Assembly: GCA_024694145.1 (NCBI GenBank)
Contig: JAILKD010000048.1
Coordinates: 1 to 52,124, forward strand
Source: a bacterium
GTDB taxonomy: Bacteria; Bacillota_I; Bacilli_A; Acholeplasmatales; JAEDCM01
DNA length: 52,124 bases
Direction: 5' to 3'
Both the position numbers and the translations under genes were made by a program. Shown piece after piece: positions 40,813 through 49,586 of the stretch (position 1 is its first letter; every line of letters starts with the position of its first letter). The notes beneath the pieces are model-generated. The model was not told where the DNA came from. It made no database searches and saw nothing but the letters and a program-made list of their open reading frames with translations.

Positions 40813-41612
40813 TTATTAAATATAAACTTGTTTAATGCGTAAGCTACGCCATTTTCATAGTTTGGAACAGTTACAAATTTAGCAACCTTTTTTAAGCTAT
40901 CTACTGCATTACCCATGGCTATGCCAAGCCCTGCATTTTTAACCATTAAATAGTCATTATGTGCATCGCCAAAAGTCATTATCTCATCATTTTTAATTCC
41001 CAAGTGATTTGCTAGTGCTTCTATAGCATACCATTTATCTGCTTTTGGATTTAGAAATTCTAAGAAGAATGGTGCACTTTGTACTATATTAAATCTTTCA
41101 TATGCATCTTTTGGAAGATTCTTAATTACATTAGATAAGTAATCAGGTTCATCTATATACATTAGTTTTATTATTTCATGATCATCTTCAAAATCATTAT
41201 AGTTAACTAGATTTAAGTCAATATGATTTAATGTGATTTCAAGTTCTGTATATTTACTCATTTTTTCAGAGAAGCATCCTTTTTTATCAAAACCATGCAT
41301 ATTAACATTTAATTTTTTTGATAAATCTACTAAATAATGAAGATCTTTTCCATTTAACTTTTTATTATAAATCATTTCTTTTGAATCAATTCTATTTACT
41401 TCAGCACCATTAAAGCATACTGCATATTCATTATCTGGTAGTTCAAGTTCATCAATAAATCTTTTAATACCAAATAGTGGTCTACCAGTAGCAAGAACTA
41501 CATGTATACCCATCTTTTGTGCTTTTTGTAAAGCCTCTTTATCAGCTTTAGAAATAGTTTTATCTGGTTGAAGTAATGTTTCATCCATATCAAGTGCGAT
41601 TAACTTATACAT
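40809..41612 (-). CDS. Cof-type HAD-IIB phosphatase
   Basis: A 267-residue sugar- or cofactor-phosphatase of the HAD-IIB class. It has the nucleophile motif IALDMDETLLQPD, VVLATGRPLFG (motif II), a cap domain from about 90 to 190, and motif III/IV MTFGDAHNDYLMVKNAGLGIAMGNA. Substrate unknown. The ATG lies 5 nt after GGTGA. It points against the ribosomal genes and splits nusG from rplK. Confidence 0.92.
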   Translation of the reverse strand: MYKLIALDMDETLLQPDKTISKADKEALQKAQKMGIHVVLATGRPLFGIKRFIDELELPDNEYAVCFNGAEVNRIDSKEMIYNKKLNGKDLHYLVDLSKKLNVNMHGFDKKGCFSEKMSKYTELEITLNHIDLNLVNYNDFEDDHEIIKLMYIDEPDYLSNVIKNLPKDAYERFNIVQSAPFFLEFLNPKADKWYAIEALANHLGIKNDEIMTFGDAHNDYLMVKNAGLGIAMGNAVDSLKKVAKFVTVPNYENGVAYALNKFIFNK

Positions 41613-41629
41613 TTTTATCACCGAATAAT

Positions 41630-41657
41630 ATTATACATTATTATTTTTAATATGCAA
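41630..41657 (-). promoter_or_regulatory. Promoter of the Cof phosphatase gene
   Basis: On the minus strand TTGCAT (41652-41657), 16-bp spacer, TATAAT (41630-41635). Confidence 0.65.
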
Positions 41658-41685
41658 TTTATTTTTTTATTATTTTTAATATAAT
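41658..41685 (+). promoter_or_regulatory. Promoter of the SGNH hydrolase gene
   Basis: TTTATT (41658-41663), 16-bp spacer, TATAAT (41680-41685); back to back with the Cof promoter. Confidence 0.5.
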
Positions 41686-41705
41686 TAATACTAGGGGGTG
41701 TAAGT

Positions 41706-42308
41706 ATGAGAATATTATGTTTTGGAGATTCAAATACTTGGGGTTATACTCCGATTGAGGGAAGTAGAAATCCTAATAGATGGACTAGAATATTAAAAGA
41801 TTTATTAATAGATAGTGAAATAATAGAAGAAGGACTAAATGCTAGAACATTAGATTCAACAGAAGACATTGAACCTCATAAAAATGGCTTCAATTACCTA
41901 CTTCCTTGCCTTGAGAGCCATTATGAATTTGATTATTTAGTCTTAATGCTTGGCACAAATGATTTAAAAACACATTTTAATAACACTCCTAAAGATATGC
42001 TTGAAATGTTAAAAAAATATATTAAAACAGTTAAGAATTTTTGGACTAACAAAGATGGGTCTAAAGTAAAACTAATTATATGTGGTATACCACCGGTAGA
42101 TGATACTAAAAAAGTATTTGAAAATTATGAAGGTACTACAAAAAAGAGAAATGAATTTAATATGCTTGAATATAAATATTGTGTTGAAAGAAGTATAACA
42201 TTTATAGATAATTCGGATTTAGAAATAGGGGAAGATGGTATTCATTTAACTGATAATGGCCATTTAAGATTGGCTATGAAATTAGCTGGTATTCTAAAGG
42301 GGGAATAG
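41706..42308 (+). CDS. SGNH/GDSL-family hydrolase
   Basis: A 200-residue esterase-type hydrolase without a signal peptide. It has block I FGDSNTWGYTP with the catalytic Ser, LMLGTNDLK (block III Gly-x-Asn) and DGIHLTDNGH carrying the Asp-x-x-His. WTRILKDLL and EEGLNARTL are typical of arylesterase/acyl-hydrolase members. Substrate unknown. GGGGGTG precedes the ATG. The next gene starts 2 bp after its stop. Confidence 0.9.
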   Translation: MRILCFGDSNTWGYTPIEGSRNPNRWTRILKDLLIDSEIIEEGLNARTLDSTEDIEPHKNGFNYLLPCLESHYEFDYLVLMLGTNDLKTHFNNTPKDMLEMLKKYIKTVKNFWTNKDGSKVKLIICGIPPVDDTKKVFENYEGTTKKRNEFNMLEYKYCVERSITFIDNSDLEIGEDGIHLTDNGHLRLAMKLAGILKGE

Positions 42309-42310
42309 TT

Positions 42311-42811
42311 ATGAATGATTTTATAGATGTAAAGCTTGGCTTTATGAGTTATATACATAATATCGCAGATTTAACTTATAGATACATTAATAATGGGGCA
42401 TTAAAAAAAACATTATTATTTCCATTATTTTTAATCCTATTACTTTGTGAAATAGCAATTTTTCCAATTGCTTTAATTGGGGCAGTAATTAAATGGGGTG
42501 TATATTTCTTGGTTTCTGTAAGTGATGATAGAGCTCCAATGCTTTATACATTAATTGTATTATTTGCGGAATTCTTTATTTTGTATTATGTTGTATTTGC
42601 GATTTTGATAACATTTTATAAACTATTTGATTTGGTGTCTAATGGCTTAGGTAAGGCAAATTATGAATTAAATGCAGATGTGTTTATTGCCCGACATGAA
42701 TATAAAGACAATAGCGAATCTAAATACAATAGTCCTTATCAAAATAATGAAAATAACACTAAGGATAATAGCAAAATATATGTTATTAATACAGATGATT
42801 TCAAAGAGTAA
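42311..42811 (+). CDS. Membrane protein of unknown function
   Basis: A 166-residue protein with about three hydrophobic stretches (near 34-50, 52-68 and 78-105) and a hydrophilic Asn/Lys/Asp-rich tail of some 45 residues. No family recognised. It lies 2 bp after the SGNH hydrolase gene and shares its promoter. A GGGGG ribosome binding site overlaps the previous gene's end. Confidence 0.65.
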   Translation: MNDFIDVKLGFMSYIHNIADLTYRYINNGALKKTLLFPLFLILLLCEIAIFPIALIGAVIKWGVYFLVSVSDDRAPMLYTLIVLFAEFFILYYVVFAILITFYKLFDLVSNGLGKANYELNADVFIARHEYKDNSESKYNSPYQNNENNTKDNSKIYVINTDDFKE

Positions 42812-42834
42812 TATTATATAAATAATAAAAAAAG

Positions 42835-42870
42835 AAAAAAAGTTTGCAAAAAGTGTTGCATTCTTTTTTT
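42835..42870 (+). terminator. Terminator before the rplK promoter
   Basis: AAAAAAAG with CTTTTTTT as outer stem, a TT/TT internal loop, and TGCAA with TTGCA as inner stem. The 3' arm contains the rplK -35 box. Confidence 0.65.
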
Positions 42871-42884
42871 TATAATGATATACT
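42856..42884 (+). promoter_or_regulatory. rplK-rplA promoter
   Basis: TTGCAT (42856-42861), 17-bp spacer, TATACT (42879-42884). Confidence 0.75.
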
Positions 42885-42890
42885 ATAAAA

Positions 42891-42960
42891 GCACGTGTGT
42901 GTGATGTGGCAGGGGTATCTCGCCCGATTGACCACAAACTGATAAATAAGGAGGAATACT
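42891..42960 (+). promoter_or_regulatory. Candidate L1-binding leader of the L11-L1 operon
   Basis: The 70-nt leader contains TGTGG (42905-42909) paired with CCACA (42932-42936) around a G-rich/C-rich inner segment (GGGG, TCTCGCCC). Its position just before the ribosome binding site fits the known feedback of ribosomal protein L1 on its own mRNA. The match to the L1 site itself is inferred. Confidence 0.4.
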
Positions 42961-43386
42961 ATGGCTAAGGAAATTGTAAGAAAAATTAAGTTACAAGTAG
43001 CTGCTGGTAAAGCAAATCCAGCTCCACCTATCGGTCCAGCATTAGGACAAGCACAAGTAAATATACCTGCGTTCTGTTCACAATTTAATGATGCTACTAG
43101 AGATAAGATGGGTTACATCTGTCCAGTAATTATTACTGTATATGATGACCGTTCATTTACTTTCGTTGTTAAGACACCACCAGCAAGTGATCTATTAAAG
43201 AAAGCTGCTAACATTCAAAAAGGTTCTGACAACAGTATTAAGAACAAAGTTGCTAAGGTAACTAAAGCAAAGATTAAAGAAATCGCTGAAATGAAAATGC
43301 CTGACTTAAATGCCAATGATATTGAAGCAGCAATGAAGATCATTGAAGGTACTGCTAGAAATATGGGTATTGAAGTTGTAGACTAA
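42961..43386 (+). CDS. rplK: 50S ribosomal protein L11
   Basis: A 141-residue protein of the GTPase-associated centre. It reads [20 protein letters not shown], then [23 protein letters not shown], and the C-terminal rRNA-binding domain [20 protein letters not shown] and [14 protein letters not shown] precedes the ATG. First gene of the rplK-rplA unit. Confidence 0.98.
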   Translation: MAKEIVRKIKLQVAAGKANPAPPIGPALGQAQVNIPAFCSQFNDATRDKMGYICPVIITVYDDRSFTFVVKTPPASDLLKKAANIQKGSDNSIKNKVAKVTKAKIKEIAEMKMPDLNANDIEAAMKIIEGTARNMGIEVVD

Positions 43387-43416
43387 AAAGCTTTACGAAA
43401 TTAATAGGAGGATAAT

Positions 43417-44103
43417 ATGAAAAGAGGAAAGAAGTACATTGAAGCTGCAAAGCTTGTAGATAGTACTAAAAAGTATCCTGCAACTGAAGCTTGCGAATTA
43501 GCTAAGAAAACTAACTGCGCTAAATTCGATGCTACTGTTGAAGCTGCATTCCATTTAAATATTGACCCACGTAAGGCTGAACAAAATCTACGTGGCGCAA
43601 TCGTTTTACCATATGGAACAGGAAAAACTAAAAGAGTACTAGTAATTGCAAAAGCTGCCAAGGCTGATGAAGCATTAAAAGCTGGTGCAGATTATGCAGG
43701 TGATGCTGAATATATCGAAAAGATTAAAGGCGGATGGTTCGAATTCGATACTATCATCGCTACTCCAGATATGATGGCTGAACTTGGTAAATTAGGTAGA
43801 GTATTAGGACCTAAAGGTTTAATGCCAAACCCTAAAACAGGAACAGTAACTATGAATGTTGCTGATGCTGTTAGAGATGCAAAAGGTGGTAAGGTTGAAT
43901 ACCGTACTGATAAAGTTGGTAACATCTTAGTACCAATTGGAAAAGCATCATTTGATGCAGACAAATTATTTGGTAACTTAAAGGCTATCAAAGATCAATT
44001 AGATAGAATTAAACCATCAACAGTAAAAGGTACTTACATGAAGAACATCGTAGTAACAACTACTATGGGTCCTGGTATCAAAGTTGATGAAGCTACATTC
44101 TAA
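43417..44103 (+). CDS. rplA: 50S ribosomal protein L1
   Basis: A 228-residue protein of the L1 stalk and likely translational repressor of its own operon. It has [54 protein letters not shown] and [19 protein letters not shown]. The ATG at 43417 follows AGGAGG. The L10 leader follows its stop. Confidence 0.98.
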   Translation: MKRGKKYIEAAKLVDSTKKYPATEACELAKKTNCAKFDATVEAAFHLNIDPRKAEQNLRGAIVLPYGTGKTKRVLVIAKAAKADEALKAGADYAGDAEYIEKIKGGWFEFDTIIATPDMMAELGKLGRVLGPKGLMPNPKTGTVTMNVADAVRDAKGGKVEYRTDKVGNILVPIGKASFDADKLFGNLKAIKDQLDRIKPSTVKGTYMKNIVVTTTMGPGIKVDEATF

Positions 44104-44233
44104 TTAACTTAATCACCGTAGAATCAGGTGCTTAGTAATAAGCTTAATTTCCTGCCGAGGTATATAAAAGATTATTATAACTCTTTTCTCGTGCAGGAAA
44201 GAGTTATATTTTTTAGAAAAAGGAGGTAATCTT
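44104..44233 (+). promoter_or_regulatory. L10 leader (rplJ-rplL attenuator)
   Basis: The 130-nt interval has CACC:GGTG and GCTTA:TAAGC stems. TTTCCTGC (44148-44155) can pair with GCAGGAAA (44193-44200). The latter also belongs to a terminator hairpin (TATAACTCTTT with AAAGAGTTATA, 44176-44208, then a T run). This is the known Bacillota arrangement in which L10(L12) complexes bind the leader and promote termination. Confidence 0.8.
44176..44214 (+). terminator. Attenuator terminator of the L10 leader
   Basis: TATAACTCTTT (44176-44186) pairs with AAAGAGTTATA (44198-44208), then TTTTTT. Confidence 0.85.
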
Positions 44234-44728
44234 ATGGAAAAAGAAGTTTTAACTCAAAAGAAAGCCGATGTTGAAGCATTAACAAAGAGAATGAAAGAAG
44301 CAAAGACTATCGTTGCTTTTGATTATATTGGATTAACTGTTGAACAATTCACTACTTTAAGAAGACAACTTAGAGATGCTGGTTGTGAAGTACAAGTTAT
44401 CAAAAACAACATTTCTCGTAGAGCTTCAGAAGGAGCTGGATATGCTGATTTAGCTCAATATTTCAAAGGGCCTAAAGCAGTAGCATTCTCTAACAATGAT
44501 GTTGTTGCTCCTGCTAAAATCATTTATGAATTTAGTAAGCAAAATGAAGTTGTTAAAATCCATGCTGGAGTTGTTGAAGGAAAAGTTGAAAATGAAAAAG
44601 GAATCATTGGTTTAGCAACATTACCATCAAGAGAAACATTATTAACAATGTTAGCTATGGGTATGTTACAACCATTAAAGGATTTAGCTGTTGGCTTAAA
44701 TATGTTAACAGAAAAAGAAGCAAATTAA
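44234..44728 (+). CDS. rplJ: 50S ribosomal protein L10
   Basis: A 164-residue stalk base protein that carries L7/L12 dimers: AKTIVAFDYIGLTVEQFTTL, RRQLRDAGCEVQVIKNNISR and a C-terminal helix for L12 binding. AGGAGG precedes the ATG. It is controlled by the leader just upstream. Confidence 0.97.
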   Translation: MEKEVLTQKKADVEALTKRMKEAKTIVAFDYIGLTVEQFTTLRRQLRDAGCEVQVIKNNISRRASEGAGYADLAQYFKGPKAVAFSNNDVVAPAKIIYEFSKQNEVVKIHAGVVEGKVENEKGIIGLATLPSRETLLTMLAMGMLQPLKDLAVGLNMLTEKEAN

Positions 44729-44762
44729 TCGAAAAAATAATATATATTAGGAGGAAAATAAA

Positions 44763-45140
44763 ATGGCAAAGATTAATAAAGAAGAATTTATCGCTGGTTT
44801 AAAAGAAATGACTATCCTTGAAATTAAGGAATTAGTAGATGCAATGAAAGAAGAATTTGGTATCGATCCAACTGCTGTAGCTGTTGCTGCACCAGGAGCT
44901 GGAGCAGGTGCTGCAGCTGCTGCTGAACCAACTGAAGTATCAGTTATCCTAGAAAACGCTGGAGCTCAAAAGATCGCAGTTATCAAAGTTGTTAGAGAAA
45001 TCACTGGTCTTGGATTAAAAGAAGCTAAAGACTTAGTAGATGCTGCTCCAAAAGCAATCAAAGAAAACATTAAACCAGAAGAAGCAAAAGAAATTGCTGC
45101 TAAATTAACTGAAGCTGGAGCTACAGTTAGCACAAAATAA
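44763..45140 (+). CDS. rplL: 50S ribosomal protein L7/L12
   Basis: A 125-residue stalk protein. It has an N-terminal dimerisation helix pair ([20 protein letters not shown]), an Ala/Gly-rich hinge (about 40-55), and the C-terminal domain [20 protein letters not shown] and [20 protein letters not shown], which recruits translation GTPases. AGGAGG precedes the ATG. A terminator follows. Confidence 0.98.
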   Translation: MAKINKEEFIAGLKEMTILEIKELVDAMKEEFGIDPTAVAVAAPGAGAGAAAAAEPTEVSVILENAGAQKIAVIKVVREITGLGLKEAKDLVDAAPKAIKENIKPEEAKEIAAKLTEAGATVSTK

Positions 45141-45156
45141 TTAAGATTTAAGAATT

Positions 45157-45190
45157 AAAAAACCTGAGTTTTAATGCTCAGGTTTTTAAA
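45157..45190 (+). terminator. rplL terminator
   Basis: AAAAACCTGAG (45158-45168) pairs with CTCAGGTTTTT (45177-45187). Confidence 0.88.
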
Positions 45191-45212
45191 CTTTTTTTTA
45201 GGGGGTGATAAA

Positions 45213-45806
45213 ATGAGTCATTATTTTACTGATAATTCTAACATTAAAAGTGAAGAATTTGAGTTTTCATGTATGGTTTTTGATAAGAAATATACATTTT
45301 TTTCTGATAATGGAGTTTTCTCAAAAACAGGCTTAGATTTTGGATCGTTACTACTTATTGAAGAGTTTAAAAACCCAGATATAGAGGGATTATTATTGGA
45401 TTTAGGTTGTGGTGTTGGGGTAATAGGAATTACTCTAGCAAAAGAATATAACAGGAAAATAATATTTACAGACATTAACCCTAGAGCTATTTTTTTAACA
45501 AAGAAAAATGCCGATAATTATGGCATTAATTATGAAGCAATTTTAAGCGATTCTATGCAAAATATTAAAGAAGAATTTGCATGTATTTTGACAAATCCAC
45601 CAATTAGAGCAGGGAAAAAAGTCATCTATAATTTCTTTACTGATGCGTATAATAACCTAAAAATTAATGGTGAATTATGGTTTGTTATGAGAAGAAATCA
45701 TGGTGTAGAATCAGCAATAAAGAAAATTGATGAACTATTTAAGAATCATGAAGTTGTTAAAAGAAAGAATGGTTTTTGGATAGTAAAAGCAATAAAATTA
45801 AATTAA
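45213..45806 (+). CDS. RsmC-like rRNA methyltransferase (YbxB type)
   Basis: A 197-residue small-domain methyltransferase: S-adenosylmethionine site LLLDLGCGVGVIG, acidic TDINPRAIFLTKKNADNYG, and catalytic LTNPPIRAGKKVI of the guanine-N2 methyltransferase group. It begins with a typical HYFTDNSNIKSE. Bacillus has the same gene (ybxB) between rplL and rpoB. Its rRNA target is inferred. GGGGGTGA precedes the ATG. Confidence 0.9.
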   Translation: MSHYFTDNSNIKSEEFEFSCMVFDKKYTFFSDNGVFSKTGLDFGSLLLIEEFKNPDIEGLLLDLGCGVGVIGITLAKEYNRKIIFTDINPRAIFLTKKNADNYGINYEAILSDSMQNIKEEFACILTNPPIRAGKKVIYNFFTDAYNNLKINGELWFVMRRNHGVESAIKKIDELFKNHEVVKRKNGFWIVKAIKLN

Positions 45807-45820
45807 TTTTATAAAACGTA

Positions 45821-45857
45821 TTGACTAATTGACTATCTTATAGTATAATCGTATATT
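45821..45857 (+). promoter_or_regulatory. Two overlapping rpoB promoters
   Basis: P1: TTGACT (45821-45826), 17 bp, TATAAT (45844-45849). P2: TTGACT (45829-45834), 17 bp, TATATT (45852-45857). The second copy is shifted 8 bp, so only one polymerase can bind at a time. Confidence 0.8.
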
Positions 45858-45929
45858 GCTTAATAGCGCATTTTTGTGCTGTAATTATTTATAAATAATT
45901 AAGAATTTTTTATAGAAGGAGTGGCTTAA

Positions 45930-48900
45930 ATGAATTATAAAACTTCTAATTATGGTAAGAAAGCAAGCCGTAGAGATTATTCAAAAGTTCATATGCATGT
46001 TGAACTTCCTGATTTAATCGAAATTCAAACAAAATCATTTGAAGAATTTGTTGAATCTGGCTTAAGAGAAATCTTCGATGATTTATCTCCAATTGTTAGT
46101 AATAATGGTGAATTAAAACTTTCATTTGGTGATTATCATTTCCAAGAACCAAAGTTTAACATTGAGGAATCAAAAGCAAGAAAGATTAATTTCTCTAGAA
46201 CACTTGTATGTAATGTTTCCTTAGAAAATGTTCAAACTGGAGAAATCAAGGAAAAGCAAGACCTATTTATGGGTGAATATCCTTATATGACTCCAGTTGG
46301 TACATTTGTTGTTAATGGTGCTGAGCGTGTTGTAGTAAGTCAAATCGTTAGATCTGCTGGTATTTACTATACAACAGAAACTGATAAGAAGACTCAAACA
46401 CAAAAGATTATGGGTCAAGTAATCCCTAATCGTGGTGCATGGATTGAATATGAAACAGGATCTAAAGACATCGTTTATTCTAAATTAGATCGTTCTAAGA
46501 AAATCCCACTTACAACATTCTTACGTGCTTTAGGTTTATCAACAAATGAATCAATCATTGATTTATTCGGAGATTCAAAATACTTAGAAGCAACACTAGA
46601 AAAAGACGAAACTAAAAATAGCGAAGAAGCCGCAATTGAAATATATGCTAAATTACGTTCAGGCGAAAAAGGTACAGTTGATGGTTCAAGAGAATTAATC
46701 AAATCTCGTCTTTTCGATGATAAACGTTATGATTTAGCAAGTGTAGGTCGTTTTAAATACAATAAAAAGCTTGATGTATTCCAAAGAGCTAAGGGCCTAT
46801 ACGTAGCAAAAGATATTAAACTAAAATGTGGTGAAGTTGTTAATAACGAAACTGGTGAAGTTAGAGAAGCTATTAACACAGTTATTAAAACAGATACTAA
46901 AATCACTGGTGATGTTTTAGCTACATTAATCAAATATCGTGATTTATTAAGAGAAGAAGTTAAACTAGATGCAGGCTTAAGTGATTACCCTGTTTATGTT
47001 GAAGTATTATACGTTAAACAAGCAATGGGTAAAGATACTAAGCTTATCAAGTTATTAGGTAACTGCAAAGAAAATGAAGAAGATATGTTACACATAACTA
47101 TTTCTGATATTCTTTCAACTGCAAATTACTACTTAACATTACTTGATGGTGTAGGTACAATTGATGTAATTGACCATTTAGGTAACAGACGTTTAAGATT
47201 AATTGGTGAATTATTAAAGAACCAATTTAGAATGGGATTTGTAAAACTTGAAAAGAATATCAAGGATAGAATGTCAACATTAGATCCTAAAGATGCTGAT
47301 CCAAAGAGCTTAATTAACATTAAACCTTTAACATCAGAACTTAGAGAATTCTTTGGAAGTTCACAATTATCACAATTCATGGATCAAATTAACCCACTAG
47401 CTGAAATAACTCAAAAGCGTAGAATTTCAGCATTAGGTACTGGTGGTATCGCTCGTGATAGAGCCGGTGTCGAGGTGCGTGATGTCCATACTTCTCACTA
47501 TGGTAGAATGTGTCCAATTGAAACACCAGAAGGTCCTTCAATCGGTTTAATTACATCTCTATCTACTTATGCAACTGCAAACAAATATGGATTCATTGAA
47601 ACTCCATATCTAAAAGTTGTAAATGAAATTATGCCTGATGGTACAGTTAAGAAAAAAGTTACAGATATTAAAGAATATCTATCAGCTGATGTTGAAGAAG
47701 ATCACGTTATAGCTGCTGCTTCAACATTAATTGATAAAGACGGATATATCGTTGAAAAAGATGAAAACGGAAAAGATATTAAAGTAATCGCTAGAGTTAA
47801 TGGTGAAACTGAATTCGTTGATCCAAAAATTGTTGATTATATCGACGTTTCTCCTCAACAAGTTGTATCTGTTGCTGCTGCATGTATTCCTTTCCTTGAA
47901 CACGATGATGCGAGCCGTGCACTAATGGGTGCAAACATGCAACGTCAAGCAGTTCCACTAATTTCTACTGAAAGTCCAATTGTTGGTACTGGTATGGAAT
48001 ATAAAGCTGCAAAAGACTCAGGTATCGCTTTAAAGTGTAACAAAGGTGGTACTGTAACATATGCAGATAGCCGTATTGTTAAAATTATGAACAATGATGG
48101 AGTTGAAGATGTTTATGAACTAATTCAATTCTCACGTTCAAACCAAGATACATGTCTATTACAACGTCCTATTGTTAAAAAAGGCGATATTGTTGATGAT
48201 GGTGATGTAATTGCTGATGGTCCATCTACATCAAATGGTGAATTAGCATTAGGTAAGAATGTTACTATTGCCTTCATGACATGGAATGGTTATAACTATG
48301 AAGATGCCGTAATTATGAGCGAAAAGCTTGTAAAAGAAGACGTTTATACATCAATTCACATCGATGAATATGAAATTGAAGCTAGACAATCTAAATTAGG
48401 TCATGAAGTAATCACTAGAGAAATTCCTAACGTAGGTCAAGAAATGACTAAATACCTAGATGAACGTGGTGTTATCATTCCTGGTGCTGAAGTTAAAGAA
48501 GGAGATATTCTAGTTGGTAAAACTACTCCAAAAGGTCAAAGTGAACAAACTCCAGAAGAAAAACTATTATATGCTATCTTCGGTGAAAAAGTTAAAGAAG
48601 TTAGAGATACTTCACTTAGAGTTCCTCATGGTGGAGGAGGAGTTGTTCAAAGAGTTGATTGCTTTAGAAAAGATAAAGGCGATGACCTTGGACCTGGTGT
48701 AATCGAAGTTATTAGAGTTTACATCGTTAAGAAGAGAAAGATTAGAGTCGGAGATAAGATGGCTGGTCGTCATGGTAACAAGGGTGTTATTTCAAACATT
48801 TTACCAGTAGAAGATATGCCATTTACTAAAGAAGGTGTGCCTGTAGATATCATGCTTAACCCACAAGGTGTTCCGTCTCGTATGAATATCGGACAAGTAC

Positions 48901-49574
48901 TAGAAATCCACTTAGGTATGGCAGCAAAGAAACTTGGAATTAAAACAGCAACTCCAGTATTCGATGGTGCTACAATTGATGATATCAATAGAATAATGAA
49001 AGAAGCAAAAATGCATATTAACGAAATGAAGGAAAAAGGACTTGATCCAAATGATCCTGAACAAGTAGAAAAATATGTATGTGATGGTAAACAAATTCTT
49101 TATGATGGAAGAACTGGTGAACCATTCCAAAATAGAATTAGTGTTGGTGTAATGTATTTCGTTAAGTTAAGCCATATGGTTGATGACAAATTACATGCAC
49201 GTGCTGTAGGTCCATATACACTTGTTACACAACAACCTATGGGTGGTAAAGCTCAAAAGGGTGGACAACGTTTCGGTGAAATGGAAGTTTGGGCTCTAGA
49301 AGCTTATGGAGCAGCACACACATTACAAGAAATGATGACTGTTAAATCAGATGATATTATTGGACGTAACCAAGTATTTAAAGCAATTACTGAAGGTAAC
49401 CCAATTCCTGAAGGTAGCGTTCCAGAGTCATTTAGAGTATTAACAAGAGAATTACAAGCACTTGGTGTACACGTTGAATTAATCAACTCTATAACAGGTG
49501 AAAATGAAGCAAATAAGTCATTAGTTGACTTTGCTGATAGCGATGCTATCGAAAAATACGGTTTTGGAGAGTAG
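45930..49574 (+). CDS. rpoB: RNA polymerase beta subunit
   Basis: The 1214-residue beta subunit is complete. Landmarks are the N-terminal [39 protein letters not shown], the rifampicin pocket [35 protein letters not shown], and near the end [20 protein letters not shown] and [19 protein letters not shown]. The position of E. coli His526 is Gln (residue 495 here). The ATG at 45930 follows AAGGAGTG. rpoC begins 12 bp downstream. Confidence 0.99.
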   Translation: MNYKTSNYGKKASRRDYSKVHMHVELPDLIEIQTKSFEEFVESGLREIFDDLSPIVSNNGELKLSFGDYHFQEPKFNIEESKARKINFSRTLVCNVSLENVQTGEIKEKQDLFMGEYPYMTPVGTFVVNGAERVVVSQIVRSAGIYYTTETDKKTQTQKIMGQVIPNRGAWIEYETGSKDIVYSKLDRSKKIPLTTFLRALGLSTNESIIDLFGDSKYLEATLEKDETKNSEEAAIEIYAKLRSGEKGTVDGSRELIKSRLFDDKRYDLASVGRFKYNKKLDVFQRAKGLYVAKDIKLKCGEVVNNETGEVREAINTVIKTDTKITGDVLATLIKYRDLLREEVKLDAGLSDYPVYVEVLYVKQAMGKDTKLIKLLGNCKENEEDMLHITISDILSTANYYLTLLDGVGTIDVIDHLGNRRLRLIGELLKNQFRMGFVKLEKNIKDRMSTLDPKDADPKSLINIKPLTSELREFFGSSQLSQFMDQINPLAEITQKRRISALGTGGIARDRAGVEVRDVHTSHYGRMCPIETPEGPSIGLITSLSTYATANKYGFIETPYLKVVNEIMPDGTVKKKVTDIKEYLSADVEEDHVIAAASTLIDKDGYIVEKDENGKDIKVIARVNGETEFVDPKIVDYIDVSPQQVVSVAAACIPFLEHDDASRALMGANMQRQAVPLISTESPIVGTGMEYKAAKDSGIALKCNKGGTVTYADSRIVKIMNNDGVEDVYELIQFSRSNQDTCLLQRPIVKKGDIVDDGDVIADGPSTSNGELALGKNVTIAFMTWNGYNYEDAVIMSEKLVKEDVYTSIHIDEYEIEARQSKLGHEVITREIPNVGQEMTKYLDERGVIIPGAEVKEGDILVGKTTPKGQSEQTPEEKLLYAIFGEKVKEVRDTSLRVPHGGGGVVQRVDCFRKDKGDDLGPGVIEVIRVYIVKKRKIRVGDKMAGRHGNKGVISNILPVEDMPFTKEGVPVDIMLNPQGVPSRMNIGQVLEIHLGMAAKKLGIKTATPVFDGATIDDINRIMKEAKMHINEMKEKGLDPNDPEQVEKYVCDGKQILYDGRTGEPFQNRISVGVMYFVKLSHMVDDKLHARAVGPYTLVTQQPMGGKAQKGGQRFGEMEVWALEAYGAAHTLQEMMTVKSDDIIGRNQVFKAITEGNPIPEGSVPESFRVLTRELQALGVHVELINSITGENEANKSLVDFADSDAIEKYGFGE

Positions 49575-49586
49575 GAGGATTTAAAC

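Noticed and set aside
43401-43991. Minus-strand frames opposite rplA
   Set aside because: They are shadows of a highly conserved ribosomal gene with strongly biased codons.
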